The notes: generated by a model from the sequence alone, not told the origin. 64,000 nucleotides of DNA from Imbricaverruca yamaguchii (GCA_034440575.1 JAOTOL010001317.1:1-64000), one strand, 5' to 3'; shown: positions 11,111-21,932, counted from the stretch's first letter. A program made the numbers and translations.

Positions 11111-13323
11111 TGGCGTCCCTTCGCCTCTCTTGGCTTCGCCTCTGCTTCCTAGTTGTACACTGAAGGAATAATTAGCTTCATATTTGACTGCAGTGGGTGT
11201 TCCGCGATGTCTCGAACTTCTAATGTGTCCTTTCTAGGAAGTTTATGAGTCACTGTGTAAGGTACCAATAGACCACCACTCAGTGTTCCCTATGAGTTCT
11301 GATTGTGAGTATTAAACACAAAGAAAATAGGGTACGCTACATCTATGCATGATTCCATGGATTACACTGAACTAAGTTAATGTCAAAACTAGCAAATGCC
11401 CATTTTGAACCAATGCCACTTTCTATATTTTGATAATATTGTCACCAACGACTGGGTGAGGACAGCGAAAGTTTGAAGAACTTTTGATAGAACAGGCAAG
11501 AAAAAAAACAAAGATCCAACTGGAAATGGGGTACGTAACCAGCCCCATTTGGCTCGGAATGGCCAAAGGTACCAATTGAACGAATTCTATCCGATCACCT
11601 CGTGCCATTGCTGTTAATTTATTGTCGATACACCGTGCTTTGATTTTTCATGTCAACTTTAAATTCACCAACCGTAACGAAAATTATGTATCCTTTTAAC
11701 CCCTCATTCGTGTGCAGCATTCTTCCACCTTCGCCAGTGGAGGTGGGAGGTCAGTGGGACCCCCTTGGCGTCTCCAAGCGAAACGCCCTAGAGAGACGAA
11801 AAAACGGGCGTGTGGGGTGGGACTGAAGCTCGCGATTGACACCCAATGTTTGTATGTTCCTGTGGATGGTAGGTGATCTTCCCGGTCACGTCAAACGCCA
11901 CATTTTCTATAAAAAAATGGAGAGTTGTCACGATACGCTCGCACACGCTTCTTAAATTGCAACATGTTTATACCTTTAATTAGTATCAAGATGTTTGACG
12001 ATGTTCTACGGATGCGATAGTATATGTAAAGCTCCATTTAAAGGCTAGGTCACGGGTCAGGCTAGGCCATCTCCGGACCCGCTCCCCATTTAAAACTTGA
12101 TATAATTATTGGCAAAACCACAACGGCCACCCAACCAGGGCAAGGATGTACAGCAAATCAGGACTTAAACAACCCTAGATGTCAAACTCGTAGCAAGCTA
12201 AAAAAAGGTCATTCGAGGTCGACATTGGCCAATGACCTTGAATGAACCTGCAATGGGTCACGGACAATGCAAGGATATAAGTCCAGTGGTGCCTTAGCCT
12301 AAGTGGCACCCAGTGTGCCGCTCTGGGTCAAAATGTCATGTCAAGATGCGATTATTCAACATTTTGTTCAAAAACGGTCCGAGGTGTTATAGTGCATTAC
12401 GTCATAGTCCCGTGGCCTGACATACCTGAACCAAAAATTCGCATCAACTGACGAGGCCCAGCACCAACTTACTTATTGGTTTTTGTCTCCCCTTGTGATA
12501 CTCTGGGTAGGTATTTGCTGTGAGACACGGACAGTAAGGGGAGCTTGCTTAGGAGGGGAGGGGTGCAACAAGAATTGACACGTTAAGTCAAATCTTACCT
12601 ACCCTGCAACACCACGAGGCCAATTGCAACATTTTCTGACAGCGAGGTATCAGTCCTCAGTCAGGAGACGGATGGAGGTGTGGGCACGGGCATGCAATCA
12701 GATGCCCATGACATGAACCTTGCAGGTAATACGCTTTTCAGGGACGGAAGATGAATGAATCCGAAGTTGTATGCACCGTGAAATATTCAATTCTAACGGT
12801 GTGACTCTACCTTATTTATGGCAGCTATTATGTCATGAGGGCTCATAGCTTACGCTAATTCAAGCGAGATAGGCGAGACATCATGTCGTCATGCAGCTCG
12901 TGTATCATGCGGGGATAGCTGTGCTCTGTAAATAAGTCGTAGATCAGGACGGGACATGGCTATGAATTAAATCACAAACGGAAGCGCTACATGCAAATTA
13001 ACTTCTGATGGCATCAAGTTATTTTACATGACACCCGGACTATTAACGACCCAAGACCGGTGAAAGCTCGGTTTATGACTAACACTCGTAGGGGTCAGAG
13101 GCATACCAAGTCGGAGGTGTCATGACTCCCTTCCGTTGTACGTTTATCTACGCGTTGGAAAACAGGAATATGGGGAATATAGAGCAGGCCTTTTTATCAC
13201 TCCTTTATTTCAGGGGAAAGCATCAGACCAAATGGCCAGTAGATGATGACCCGATGGATTGCAGCTGGATTCGCCCCTGATCACCTTCAGCAGCGCCAGC
13301 TGGAGTCGGGGTGGCGGCGGACA
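11111..13323. other. Single-copy DNA, no gene recognised
   Basis: About 2.2 kb with no open frame above 70 codons of interest and no repeat pattern I can support. The word GGTGATCTTCCCGGTC near 11871 echoes GGTGATCTTCCCAGTC near 10300, possibly a dispersed repeat fragment. Confidence 0.45.
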
Positions 13324-13405
13324 GGTAATCGGACAGATGTCCGTGAAGTTAGCAACAGCCACAGCAGACGGCTCCAGCAGACAACACCTGCAGTCAGCTC
13401 CAGCC
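13324..13405 (+). repeat. Left arm of ~80-bp inverted repeat
   Basis: This segment, containing GATGTCCGTGAAGTTAGCAA and CAGCAGACGGCTCCAGCAGA, recurs as its reverse complement at 13882-13966. The match is imperfect but clear over about 75 bp. The arms enclose about 480 bp holding a hairpin and a SINE copy, so together they look like a composite foldback or an inverted duplication. Confidence 0.8.
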
Positions 13406-13524
13406 ACATGCAACTATGCCAACAAAATTAATGCTATGGGGCAAATATCTGTAGTCATACACGATAGGACATGGAAAAACAATTCACACATGAATGCATG
13501 ACTATGCAAGTTTACTCCATGATA

Positions 13525-13602
13525 TGAATTTAGCTACAATCAGTGCTCGTTGCTGTTCCATAGCATGGCTCCAACAAGAAGCACCCATTGTAGCTAAATT
13601 CA
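13525..13602. repeat. 78-bp hairpin, pre-miRNA-like or small foldback
   Basis: TGAATTTAGCTACAAT at 13525-13540 is the perfect reverse complement of ATTGTAGCTAAATTCA at 13587-13602. Pairing continues inward after small symmetric mismatches (GTGCT with AGCAC, TTG with CAA) to a loop of about 20 nt. The size and shape fit an animal microRNA precursor. They equally fit a tiny foldback element, and CATGA stands on both sides as a possible short duplication. I recognise no known mature microRNA in it. Confidence 0.6.
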
Positions 13603-13728
13603 CATGACGGATCAAATTGATATAGTCACGCATTGAGAAGTGGCATATTCTTAATTACTGATCATGTATATCTACATAAATATGCTCCTTCAAGTTAGTT
13701 AGCTGGCATAGCTTTTCGAATTCGGTAG

Positions 13729-13880
13729 TTCACGACACACCTTATGATCATGGTTAATGGCGCCGCCCACACTGTTTAACCGATGGGCAGCGGGATTAGG
13801 AAAAGTCTGAGCTGTGCGAATGTTGAACCCGGGGCCTTCGTAGTCAGAGCCGAACACCTTAATCACTCAGCCATATAGGT
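13729..13880 (-). mobile_element. Old copy of tRNA-derived SINE
   Basis: It aligns along its length with the SINE at 58528-58712: shared TTCACGACACAC, AATGGCGCCGCCCACACTGT, GGGATT, GAACCCGGGGCCTTCG and ACACCTTAATCACTCAGCCAT. Read on the minus strand it starts with the tRNA-like head (A box TGGCTGAGTGATT) and ends with the body. Point changes and the lack of clear flanking duplications make it older than the 58.5-kb copy. It sits between the arms of the inverted repeat 13324-13405 / 13882-13966. Confidence 0.8.
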
Positions 13881-13881
13881 G

Positions 13882-13966
13882 CTTGTTGCTGGAGCTGTCT
13901 CCTGGAGCCATTTGCTGCGGCTGTTGCTAACTTCACGGACATATCGAACCGCATTACCCCTTACCG
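13882..13966 (-). repeat. Right arm of ~80-bp inverted repeat
   Basis: Reverse complement of 13324-13405: here TTGCTAACTTCACGGACAT, there ATGTCCGTGAAGTTAGCAA. Confidence 0.8.
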
Positions 13967-14249
13967 CACATTACTACACAGCATAGAATATACTGCACAC
14001 ATTCAGCTACACCACAAGCGAACACATATCCCGATTGCCACGTACGGAAAGCAGACATGAGGAGCTTCTCGGCCGACTAAGACAGCAATGGTAGGTGCAT
14101 TTGGACAAAATATACACACAGTTGTTTCACCGTTTACTTGTTCAAAGGAACTAGATCAATGTCACTTTAAATTATTCGATGAGCAGATGCAGTATTCTTC
14201 CATCGTTGTTATGTCATCTAATTCCAGGAGACATTGGAAAACTTCCACT

Positions 14250-14630
14250 TGCGCCGGCGCTACCGGGCCCTCGACTTCTCCATCTGCCTCTGGAGCGGCC
14301 GAGTCAGGTCAGTTCGCCACCCGAGACTCTCCCCGGCCGGAGCAGGCGGCTCATCCTGACCCCACTGCCACTCACACTACGTGACGTGACGTGACGTGAC
14401 GCCAGCACCGTGACGTCACATCCACGGCCGTCCGCCATCGTCAGCGCGAGACCAGTATCGCCGATCACGAGCGGCCAGGGCCCGGCCGTCCGACTGGTCA
14501 GGGTGTGTTCGACAGGTCGAACAAGGCGCCGGACGTGTACTGAGTCTCCATCATACATGTGTCGAGCTGATGCAACACGTGCAGCGATTCAGTGGCATGA
14601 TCGTGTCCGGGGGTAGCCGTAGCGCGCCGA
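14250..14630. promoter_or_regulatory. GC island with ACGTG run and CRE-type palindrome
   Basis: CpG-rich stretch. At 14381-14402 the pentamer ACGTG repeats four to five times, and TGACGTCA (14411-14418), the full palindromic cAMP-response-element core, follows within 10 bp. That would suit a bZIP-bound regulatory region, but I see no gene next to it. Regulatory function is inference only. Confidence 0.3.
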
Positions 14631-14775
14631 TTGTAAATCCTGCCTCTACCCATAGTGAAGTTCCTGCTTATACGGCGAACGCAGGTCTTGCCTACACATC
14701 GGGTGTAGATCCAGTCAACTCACCGAGAGTAGATCCTGTCTACCTGCCGAGTGCAGGTCCTGTCTACACTCCATG
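14631..14775. repeat. Degenerate ~30-bp repeat
   Basis: About five diverged copies of GTAGATCCTGTCTACACGCC and relatives. In one plus frame this reads as loosely repeating VDPVYxPS-like peptides, but the frame is short and I do not call a gene. Confidence 0.55.
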
Positions 14776-15706
14776 TGTGCTTGCAGATGCAGCTGTAGGA
14801 TTGTTTGGATGGTGTCCTGCAGAGTGGCATTCAGCTGCTATCTGACGCCATATGGAACACAGCTAAACTACCTGAATGATTGCATGCCCAAATGTTCTCA
14901 GACTCTTGGCTTCGAGTCACAGTCCGGCAACTAATACATGAGAAGACAACCGTCACTATTCGGAGAAAGTCGCTTAGTGGTAGGGTTAGAAAGTATGGTA
15001 TGAATAACATCTCTCTTTTTGTCTTTAGCTGTGACAGAGTGCCATCCGCTAGAGATTTGCTACGTAAAAGAAAGGATTACGTTAATCCGGCTTATGTGGC
15101 ATCCTATTATATGAAATATGCAAGAAAGGAAAGATGAGATGCCGGCAAACAAAGAACATGGCGTAAAGGGCCGATACATACATATCATACAGGTTCATGT
15201 ACATGCATACATACATACATACCTACATAACAATCATAATTTGGAGGGTGGGCAGCTTCGTAACCTACGAACAGGCTCCACTGCCCACCTGTGACCTGAA
15301 ACTAAGCGGAGGCCCGGCGCCCAGGGCGAGTCGTGGGCGTCAGGTTCGACCTTGTATGCGTAGGCGTATGTTTAGGTTAAAGCTTGGAAGACCTGAGTAG
15401 GAGAAAACCAAGCTGTTTGGAAAACCCGTCGGAAAAAAACAATAGCAATCTATGAGGAAAACCGTCCGTTTTGGGCAAATTTGTTCGGTCCCTGCCTACC
15501 TTCTGTGAAATAACCTATATGAATGTGTTTTACTTCGACGGAGCGGATGATAGTGTTTGGCTTCAAATTACTTGCTCTAATTTGATGCTGCGCATCAATG
15601 TAGATATTAGCTCAAGGAGCTTCGGGTGCTTGTCACCGAGAAGGCTACGCAGCGAAAGTGGAAGTCAATGCTGGGCAATGTAAGAAACAATGTGGTGATG
15701 TTGTAA
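14776..15706. other. Spacer with short (TACA)n
   Basis: Contains a short TACA microsatellite near 15180-15225 and otherwise unique DNA. A frame at 14880-15137 has no recognisable motif. Confidence 0.4.
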
Positions 15707-16363
15707 TTAGTAGGCAGGGCAGATGAACAAAACATGTCCAACAGAGTTATGCATGTCACACCTTTGACAAGGCGGAGCACGGCGAAGTTGACGAAGGAGG
15801 AAATCGTGGGTGAGTTTTGTGTGTCCGAGGCGGAGCAGGGCAAGGAGGATCTCGTGTGCGCGTGAGTGTTGTCGGGAATGGGGCCATGTGGCGAAAAGGG
15901 GCTTAATGTGGTGTAAGTGTTTGGTGCTGTGGTTCCAGCATGACTGGACATGCTGCATAAATAATTGGTTTGTGAGGGACAGAAGGTCACCGGGGGGCAC
16001 CGAGGGGTTGAGGGCGGGTGGAAGGTCGATTGCTGGACGAGTGAGTTCATCCGCTCGCTCGCTGCCCGGTATCTTTATGTGGCCAGGGACCCATAGCAGT
16101 GTGAGCTGGAGGCGGGTGCGTGGGTGAGCATGATGGGTGTGCCAGAGTTGATGGATGGCGTGGAGTGTGGAGTATGAGGTGTTGTGCATGGCTGCAAGAG
16201 CGTCAATGGATGGACGTGAATCAATGCAGATGATGGTGGGTGTAGTGGTGTTGTGATGAATAATGCTTTGTAGACTGGCTAGGATTTCAACTAACTCTGC
16301 CGTGTAAACCGAATGGTGTGGTGATGATTTTGTTTGGCCAAAGTTAACACCACCCCATTCGAT
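15707..16363 (-). pseudogene. 5'-truncated non-LTR retrotransposon, RNase H domain and C-terminal end
   Basis: The minus frame is open from 16363 to a stop at 15707 (218 codons). It begins WGGVNFGQ and carries VYTAELVEILASLQ (the RNase H glutamate), CIDSRPSIDALAAM (middle aspartate), WVPGHIKIPGSERADELT (signature and last aspartate), then RLGHTKLTHDFLL and a Cys/His tail CQRCDMHNSVGHVLFICPAY. This is the end of ORF2 of I/Jockey-like LINEs, which use RNase H in target-primed reverse transcription. The first catalytic Asp and the whole reverse transcriptase are missing; a stop and AT-rich DNA lie upstream. A likely continuation (TLPSIDFHFRC) lies in another frame after the stop, suggesting a frameshift. 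A dead copy. Confidence 0.88.
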
Positions 16364-16469
16364 TTACACTGAAGAGTGTAATATAATATGCCTAATATAA
16401 TATAGAGTGTAAAAGAGTATATCATAATAGAAAGCTCAAAATAGTTGGCTCTTTTTCTGTTTTCTGCAC

Positions 16470-16625
16470 CGGATTTGGCCGTGTGACAGCATCTGCGCCG
16501 GATGTGGCCGTGTGACAGTATCTGCACCGGATGTGGCCGTGTGACAGTATCTGCGCCGGATGTGGCCGTGTGACAGTATCTGCGCCGGATGTGGCCGTGT
16601 GACGGCATCTGCGCCGGTGTGGCCG
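16470..16625. repeat. 29-bp tandem array, ~5 copies
   Basis: Unit GGATGTGGCCGTGTGACAGT plus ATCTGCGCC, five copies with one or two changes each (GGATTTGG in the first, TGCACC in the second). The minus-strand frames here are by-products. Confidence 0.93.
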
Positions 16626-17050
16626 TCGAGCTGGCCGGACCATCGCCTGTGGGGGGGGGTTATTCCGAGGGGTGGTGGCGGCACGACGGCGCCGGCCCCC
16701 CGCACCGTCACCGCCCCGAAAGGCATGGCGCTGCATAGTGCAGACGGTAGGCAGGCACGGCCGCCCCAGTCGACCGGCCGGAGGCGCACCTCTCTGGCCG
16801 AGACACCGCCCAGGGTCATCGGGCGTCGGCATCCGAGCTCGTGTCAGGGGTCCAGACGGCTGCTGAGGGCGTGACCCTTAGACGAGGGCCAAAGGAGCGG
16901 ACTGCGGCAGCCGGTCAGGGGCGCAGACGACACCTCGGGCGGCGGTGGAACGGTCGCAGAGCATCTATAGCTGGGTCTCCCAGCTACAGACGGCGAGGTC
17001 GTCCATCGTCACCAATTGCTGATCGCTAGCCGACTTTCACCAACGAGCAC
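16626..17050. other. GC-rich island
   Basis: CpG-rich DNA between two minisatellites. Frames on both strands are open by composition and show no domain. Confidence 0.4.
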
Positions 17051-17099
17051 CTCAGTTGCTTTCTTTCTCGGTCAGCCCATCGCGGGGCTCGGTTCTGAG

Positions 17100-17400
17100 C
17101 TGTCCACCAGCGGCGAACAAGGGGACACGAGGAGAGGCCACGACGAGCCCGCCACCACCGAACGAAGGAATAAGAGGTGAGGTCACGACGAGAACACCAT
17201 CACCAAACGAAGGAGCAAGCTGTGAGATCACGACAAGACCACCACCCCAAACGAAGGAGCAAGAGGTCAGGTCACGACGAGACCACCACCACCGAACAAA
17301 TGAGCACGGGATAAGGCCACGACCAGACCACCACCACCGAACAAATGAGCACGGGGTAAGGCCACGACGAGCACGCCACCACAGAACGTCGCCATGACGA
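17100..17400. repeat. ~44-bp tandem array, 6-7 copies
   Basis: CGAAGGAGCAAGAGGTGAGG then TCACGACGAGACCACCACCA. Unit starts at 17163, 17208, 17252, 17293 and 17338 give periods of 41-45 bp. Later units change CGAAGGA to CGAACAAATGA. Confidence 0.88.
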
Positions 17401-17537
17401 AACGATCCAATCAGCAACGGTGAGACTTTGGGGGAAAGGGTCGCAGCAGGTTGCTGATTGAGTGATCAGCAGTACGCAGATGAAGATCATGACCTGCCAC
17501 CGTAAGCATCAGTATCATCAGTCGGGCCGCACGTCAG

Positions 17538-17632
17538 CGGAGCGTCACGCGATAAAATAATGACGCTCCGCCGACTGGCGTGACGCTCCGACGTGACGCT
17601 CCGGCGTGACGCTCCGGCGTGACGGAGGTGAA
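17538..17632. repeat. 13-bp repeat with adjoining hairpin
   Basis: GTGACGCTCCGGC repeats about four times (17560-17625). The first copy pairs with CGGAGCGTCA at 17538-17547, giving a perfect 10-bp stem with TGACGCTCCG (17561-17570) and a 13-nt loop. Confidence 0.75.
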
Positions 17633-18529
17633 TACAGGGCTCCTGACTTGACCGGGATTGGTGGCGTCCCACCGGTGTGTGGGCTATGGCAGCACCAGAC
17701 CACCGACGGTGCCAGCGACTACGGTGCCAGCCTTTTTGCATCATGCCCTTTCCCCATGGGACTGTATCACCATTTTAAGGATGCATGCCGCGAGCATGGG
17801 CGCACCTAAGTACCACATTCACTCACCCTTTAGCGATTTTGTTTGCAAGTGTGACAAAAGCGAAACACTGAAAATACCTCGACCGATAAATAATCTTCCC
17901 GAAATCCGAGGAGTACTTCAATTTGGAAGAATATGAGCATTTGTCTCTATTATCTATTATCTATTCTATTTATCCCACTCTCACTCCCACTCTATTATCA
18001 GCAAAAGCTTTGTCACGCCTCTGATTAGGCTCCCCGTTACGCATATTCTGGGTGCGTCTTTGTCCGAGAGTTTACTTTGTTCCTTGGTTCTTAGTGCTGT
18101 TGTCTAAACGGTTGCTATCTTATTCAGTGTTTTCTGACAAATCGTGATGTTTTCTTTTCTCGCACAATACTGCTTTCCAAGTTTAGCATTGCCATGGCTA
18201 GGGAACATCCATTGAAAACGCAAAGACATCACCGGCGATCGAAGGCACGACCTCTACTTCGTTTGCACCTCGTGGGTTAACCTGTTATTCCCAATGTGGT
18301 CAAACGAGGTCTGAGTCATGCCCATCTAGGGGTGACATTAATGTACTTTTAGTTAAGCTAATGATATTCTCCCCTTAATGTTGACTTCATCTCAATGTTT
18401 GTTTATATATTTAGCATTAAGTACAATGGGGTCTCCCTTACTCAACGCTTGCGAACCTCATGCTGAATACATGCAATCTCTCAATCTTCTTCATAAAACC
18501 TCATCCGTGACCTACCGTCCGCTGGCTGA
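17633..18529. other. Single-copy spacer, nothing recognised
   Basis: Includes a short TATCTATT run near 17945. No gene or repeat supported. Confidence 0.4.
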
Positions 18530-18990
18530 ATGAACTGACCGACTTTCTTGCTGCACTGTCCACAGGTGAGTGGACAGAGACGGTCCGGGGCCCGAACCTT
18601 CGCGCGTCCGCAGGCGTGACGGACCGACCGACCCTCCCCTGCCCCTGCCCCGTCCGCCGTGGCCGGGCCCGCGAGCCCCGCCGGCCGGGCCTGCCAGCCC
18701 CGCTGGCCGGCCGGCGGTGCGCCGTGTGCGGCGTCTCACCTCGTGCGGCCGCGGCCCGCCACCGCACAAGGCCCGGCTGCATGGCAAACGCACGCCGCGT
18801 CGCCGCCGACACGGGAAGCGTTTTACGACCTGAGCGGCCGGCCACACGGTCGGCGCGTGTCGCCTGCACGCCGCGGCCACCTCCGCCGAGCGGACGCCGA
18901 GCGGACGCCGAGCGGACGCCGAGCGGACGCCGAGCGGCCGCCGCCGGCCAGCACGACTGTGGTCTCTGACGTCACCGACAGTACCTGACC
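18530..18990. promoter_or_regulatory. GC island with 11-bp repeat and CRE-type palindrome
   Basis: Strongly CpG-rich. CAGGTGAGT at 18564-18572 is a perfect splice-donor match on the plus strand, but the open frame before it is only about 18 codons. GCCGAGCGGAC repeats about five times near 18888-18940, and TGACGTCA lies at 18967-18974. Same combination (island plus TGACGTCA) as at 14250-14630. Regulatory role is inference. Confidence 0.3.
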
Positions 18991-19098
18991 GTCGCACCGG
19001 CACACGGCTCGTCTCATGGACACAGGACGCGTCCTCTGGTGCTGCTGACTGGGCAGAGCGGACAACTCTATCTGAATCTTACACCCACTCACATCCCC

Positions 19099-19130
19099 TC
19101 ATATATACATACATGCATACATACATACAC

Positions 19131-19219
<89 letters not shown>
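19099..19219. repeat. (TACA)n-(TA)n microsatellite
   Basis: A TACA run passes directly into about 75 bp of pure TA repeat. Confidence 0.97.
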
Positions 19220-19220
<1 letters not shown>

Positions 19221-19623
19221 CACTGAGGTGCGTGGAATGGCATGGTTGCGTGTGGAGGAGAGGAGGAAGTGTCACTGAAGAGACGGAACTTCTCCCCGCT
19301 AATTCCACGGGGTCCGAGTCGGGAGGGTTCCGTATTTGAGCTTCAATCAGATGCACAAATCGCTGCTTTCAATGCAAGGCCTGGCGCTATAAACGTCTTT
19401 AATCTGCGCATTTGAAACCCTGAGCAATCAGAGACCGAAGATACACACCCAGACACACGCCATTTCCATTTCCATTCAAGGAGCCGGCTGGGCGAGACCG
19501 CTGTAATCCCAATCTACGCAACATCTGTCTTGTTCTCAATTCGTCCAAGTCGCGGTGGGACAGCCATCTGAATATCTGCCGCACCCCTGCTGTAACGTGA
19601 AGCACATCCCCCTGCACCATCTG
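19220..19623. other. Single-copy spacer
   Basis: A 73-residue minus frame (19399-19620) is the only notable opening and shows no domain I recognise. Confidence 0.4.
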
Positions 19624-19691
19624 TCCGTGGCCCTGCAGTCATTATACTGCCTGCATGGTGCCGCTCATGGCTTCCGCCAGAGACTGTGCAC
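19624..19691. repeat. Satellite (108-bp unit), left part split by transposon
   Basis: CCCTGCAGTCATTATACTGC through GGCTTCCGCCAGAGACTGTG matches the end of the unit at 22853-22960 (there CCCTGTAGTCATTATACCGC). The transposon interrupts the repeat right after CTGTGCAC. Confidence 0.85.
19684..19691. other. Target-site duplication, left copy (CTGTGCAC)
   Basis: Perfect 8-bp match to 22853-22860, directly abutting the two transposon ends. Confidence 0.9.
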
Positions 19692-19996
19692 TAGGGTGTG
19701 TCACGAAGGACCTTTTTTGGAAATTGCACTTTGCTTAGTGAAATTATCGTGCAGATCACCTAAAAAAACCTGTGGTCGAAACCAAATCGAAATCAAACAA
19801 TAAACAAAATATGCGACAGGCCGATAAAGAAACAAATTTGCCCGGCGCCCGGCGTTGAAGTCTCCAGTGATGGTGCTCCGTTGCGATTGGCATCTAACAC
19901 CACGCGTCCGGCCACCGTCGGAGCGCCGCCGCGGCGCTGTGACGAAAAAGGCGGTAGTCGGTGCTGTGGATGCCTGATGAATGGATTCTGGTGATG
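19692..19996 (+). repeat. Transposon terminal inverted repeat, left
   Basis: About 305 bp, reverse complement of 22561-22852. The first 11 bp match perfectly, positions about 12-35 differ, then the match is close, including the GC-rich CCCGGCGCCCGGCGTTGAAG core that is itself nearly palindromic. Confidence 0.92.
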
Positions 19997-20402
19997 AAGC
20001 TCATTAATAAAACTCAATGAAAGTGTTTAGTGGGGTAAAAGGCTTTTGATAAGCACCAGTCGCTTAATAAGTTGCCTGGATATCTGACGCATGAAAGAAA
20101 GGTTCACTTTACGTCGCTTGTTCGTTCCATTTTCAATCAGTAGATCTATCGGCGTATAATGCTAATATTTTCACTTTTGAAAGCTTGAACATCTTCAAAA
20201 TTCCTCGTCTGTTTACATCGAAGACCAATTAAATCATTCTGAGACACTTGCTATCTTATTGTTATGACAAGTAGACCAGGCGAAATCGGCATCATGCTCC
20301 GTTCCACTACAACCGAAGGAGACGGGCATACAGCGACGTCACCTTTTGTACGAGCGGCCACATTTTTTGTACGAACTATCATCTTATAACTGTACTACTT
20401 GT

Positions 20403-21932
20403 CTACATGCTCGACAGAAAACCCGACATTAAATCCTTTTTGCTGCTGAGCACTGGCATTGCCGACCTGTGTTTCAACTTCGCCACAATGTAACCGTGGC
20501 GGACCTCTTCACCAATTACCTTCAAAGACGTCTCGGTCACCACTTTCACCATCCCTTCCACCGTCTGACTGTGCAGGGGGTATGGCGGTACTTCGAGAGG
20601 ACTCGCGATGATGTCTAGTAAGTCATCATCGGACAGTTGTTGCGTCAAGGGCGGCTCGGTTATCGCCTCATTACACCAATCAATCAGCTCCATGATGCTG
20701 TTTGCCCCCATATTCACTTTTGGAAGCTTGAACTTCCGCACTTCGTCAGTATCACTATCGACTTGAGTTCTGCGACACTGCTGGATTTGAGTGACCGCCC
20801 TTTCCCGTGTGGCTTGATCTTGGCCCGCTGCCATTGCTAGCAGTACTGCCTCAGGGTGACACCAGTAGCTGTTGCGCTGTATTACCGGCTGCACCATGGC
20901 CGCTATCTCAGGTCGCAAACTTTTGAGAAGTTGCACGCTGTGCAGCGCATTGCCAGGACCGTCAGAACATTTCCAGTTCTTCTTGATGCAGAACCACATG
21001 GGAGTATAGTGGCACACGATGAACTCCGCTAGCATTCTCAGACTGTCTGATGGCTGTTCGGTTGATGTGTAGAGCCGGAGAATTCGCGCCGCCAGAGTCA
21101 GCAACCTGGAGTTGTTCAGTGGACCGATCTTCATTTTCGCAGTTCTATCTGAGATACAGCCCGTCTGGACACTACGCGCCAGACTGTACAGAATAGCCTG
21201 GTCTGAACTTAGGTCACTGAGAATCTCCTGCGTTATTTCTGAAACATTTCCGCCATCGATTGGCTCAAAATCGACCACTGGCAAGGTTTCTACTGCGCCT
21301 GTAGCAGCCCAGCCAATCAGCCCACTAAACGACTTAGGTCCTGTTGTGACTCCATCTAACTGGCTAAATACTGCACGAAGATTAAGTTCATTTGTATGAA
21401 GTTGGCACACAAACCAGTGGACGGGGCGTTTTTGTCCGAGCTCAAACAAACGGATAACACCACCTTTTTGGCCAGTATTAACTCTCGTGCTGTCACAGCC
21501 AAGCATAGAAACATCCGCACCAAACTCATATGCCACGGCGTTCAGGTCCTGAAAAATGTCCTCCGCTTTCCCAGTCTGTGGGGTAAAATGTCCTAAATAT
21601 GCACTGTCTGGCTCGGATACAACCACAATGTGCTCTTCCGTCTTCTTTGAACTGGCTGTCATAAGCGTGTCGTCTTTTCTACCGTCGAAGTAGAGACCAG
21701 ATACACGACCTGCATGATCCTCATGGCTCTGGGCTACTACCTCTCTTCTAATCCGATCCCTTGCTCGCCATACTTTTTTGCTATCCACTATGCAGTCTAT
21801 ATCGTCAGAAGTGATCCGACTAATGTCCACTTGGAAACCGTTTATGATCGCAGCACACGCACGATTAGACACTCCGTACCGATCTGCTGCTAGAGCCGTA
21901 TTTAGCAGTTCGTCTGTGTTACTGTTCACCAT
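20403..21932 (-). CDS. Putative DDE/RNase H-fold transposase (arthropod-type, unnamed family)
   Basis: The 509-residue frame is the only long coding frame in the element, so it should catalyse its excision and insertion in the nucleus. Residues in order: LAADRYGVSNRACAAII (14-30, N-terminal), YFDGRKD with Asp83, GCDSTRVNTG with Asp147, FVCQLHTNEL with the C-x2-H pair Cys176/His179, TTGPKSFSGLIGW (196-208), LNNSRLLTLAARILRLY (272-288), LAEFIVCHYTPMWF with Glu303, and VIQRN (350-354) with HPE (359-361). Two Asp, CxxH, then Glu is the layout of many eukaryotic transposases. I recall similar unannotated proteins in arthropods, where RWLT usually stands for RLLT; that is memory. The frame stays open to 22097, 55 codons before the first Met, so the true start or an upstream exon is unsettled. 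No stop or frameshift breaks the body. Confidence 0.8.
   Translation of the reverse strand: MVNSNTDELLNTALAADRYGVSNRACAAIINGFQVDISRITSDDIDCIVDSKKVWRARDRIRREVVAQSHEDHAGRVSGLYFDGRKDDTLMTASSKKTEEHIVVVSEPDSAYLGHFTPQTGKAEDIFQDLNAVAYEFGADVSMLGCDSTRVNTGQKGGVIRLFELGQKRPVHWFVCQLHTNELNLRAVFSQLDGVTTGPKSFSGLIGWAATGAVETLPVVDFEPIDGGNVSEITQEILSDLSSDQAILYSLARSVQTGCISDRTAKMKIGPLNNSRLLTLAARILRLYTSTEQPSDSLRMLAEFIVCHYTPMWFCIKKNWKCSDGPGNALHSVQLLKSLRPEIAAMVQPVIQRNSYWCHPEAVLLAMAAGQDQATRERAVTQIQQCRRTQVDSDTDEVRKFKLPKVNMGANSIMELIDWCNEAITEPPLTQQLSDDDLLDIIASPLEVPPYPLHSQTVEGMVKVVTETSLKVIGEEVRHGYIVAKLKHRSAMPVLSSKKDLMSGFLSSM

Noticed and set aside
19399..19620. 73-residue minus frame beginning MVQGDVLHVTAGVRQIFRW
   Set aside because: Reads like protein for a short stretch, but it is short, has no known domain and no splice context I can support.
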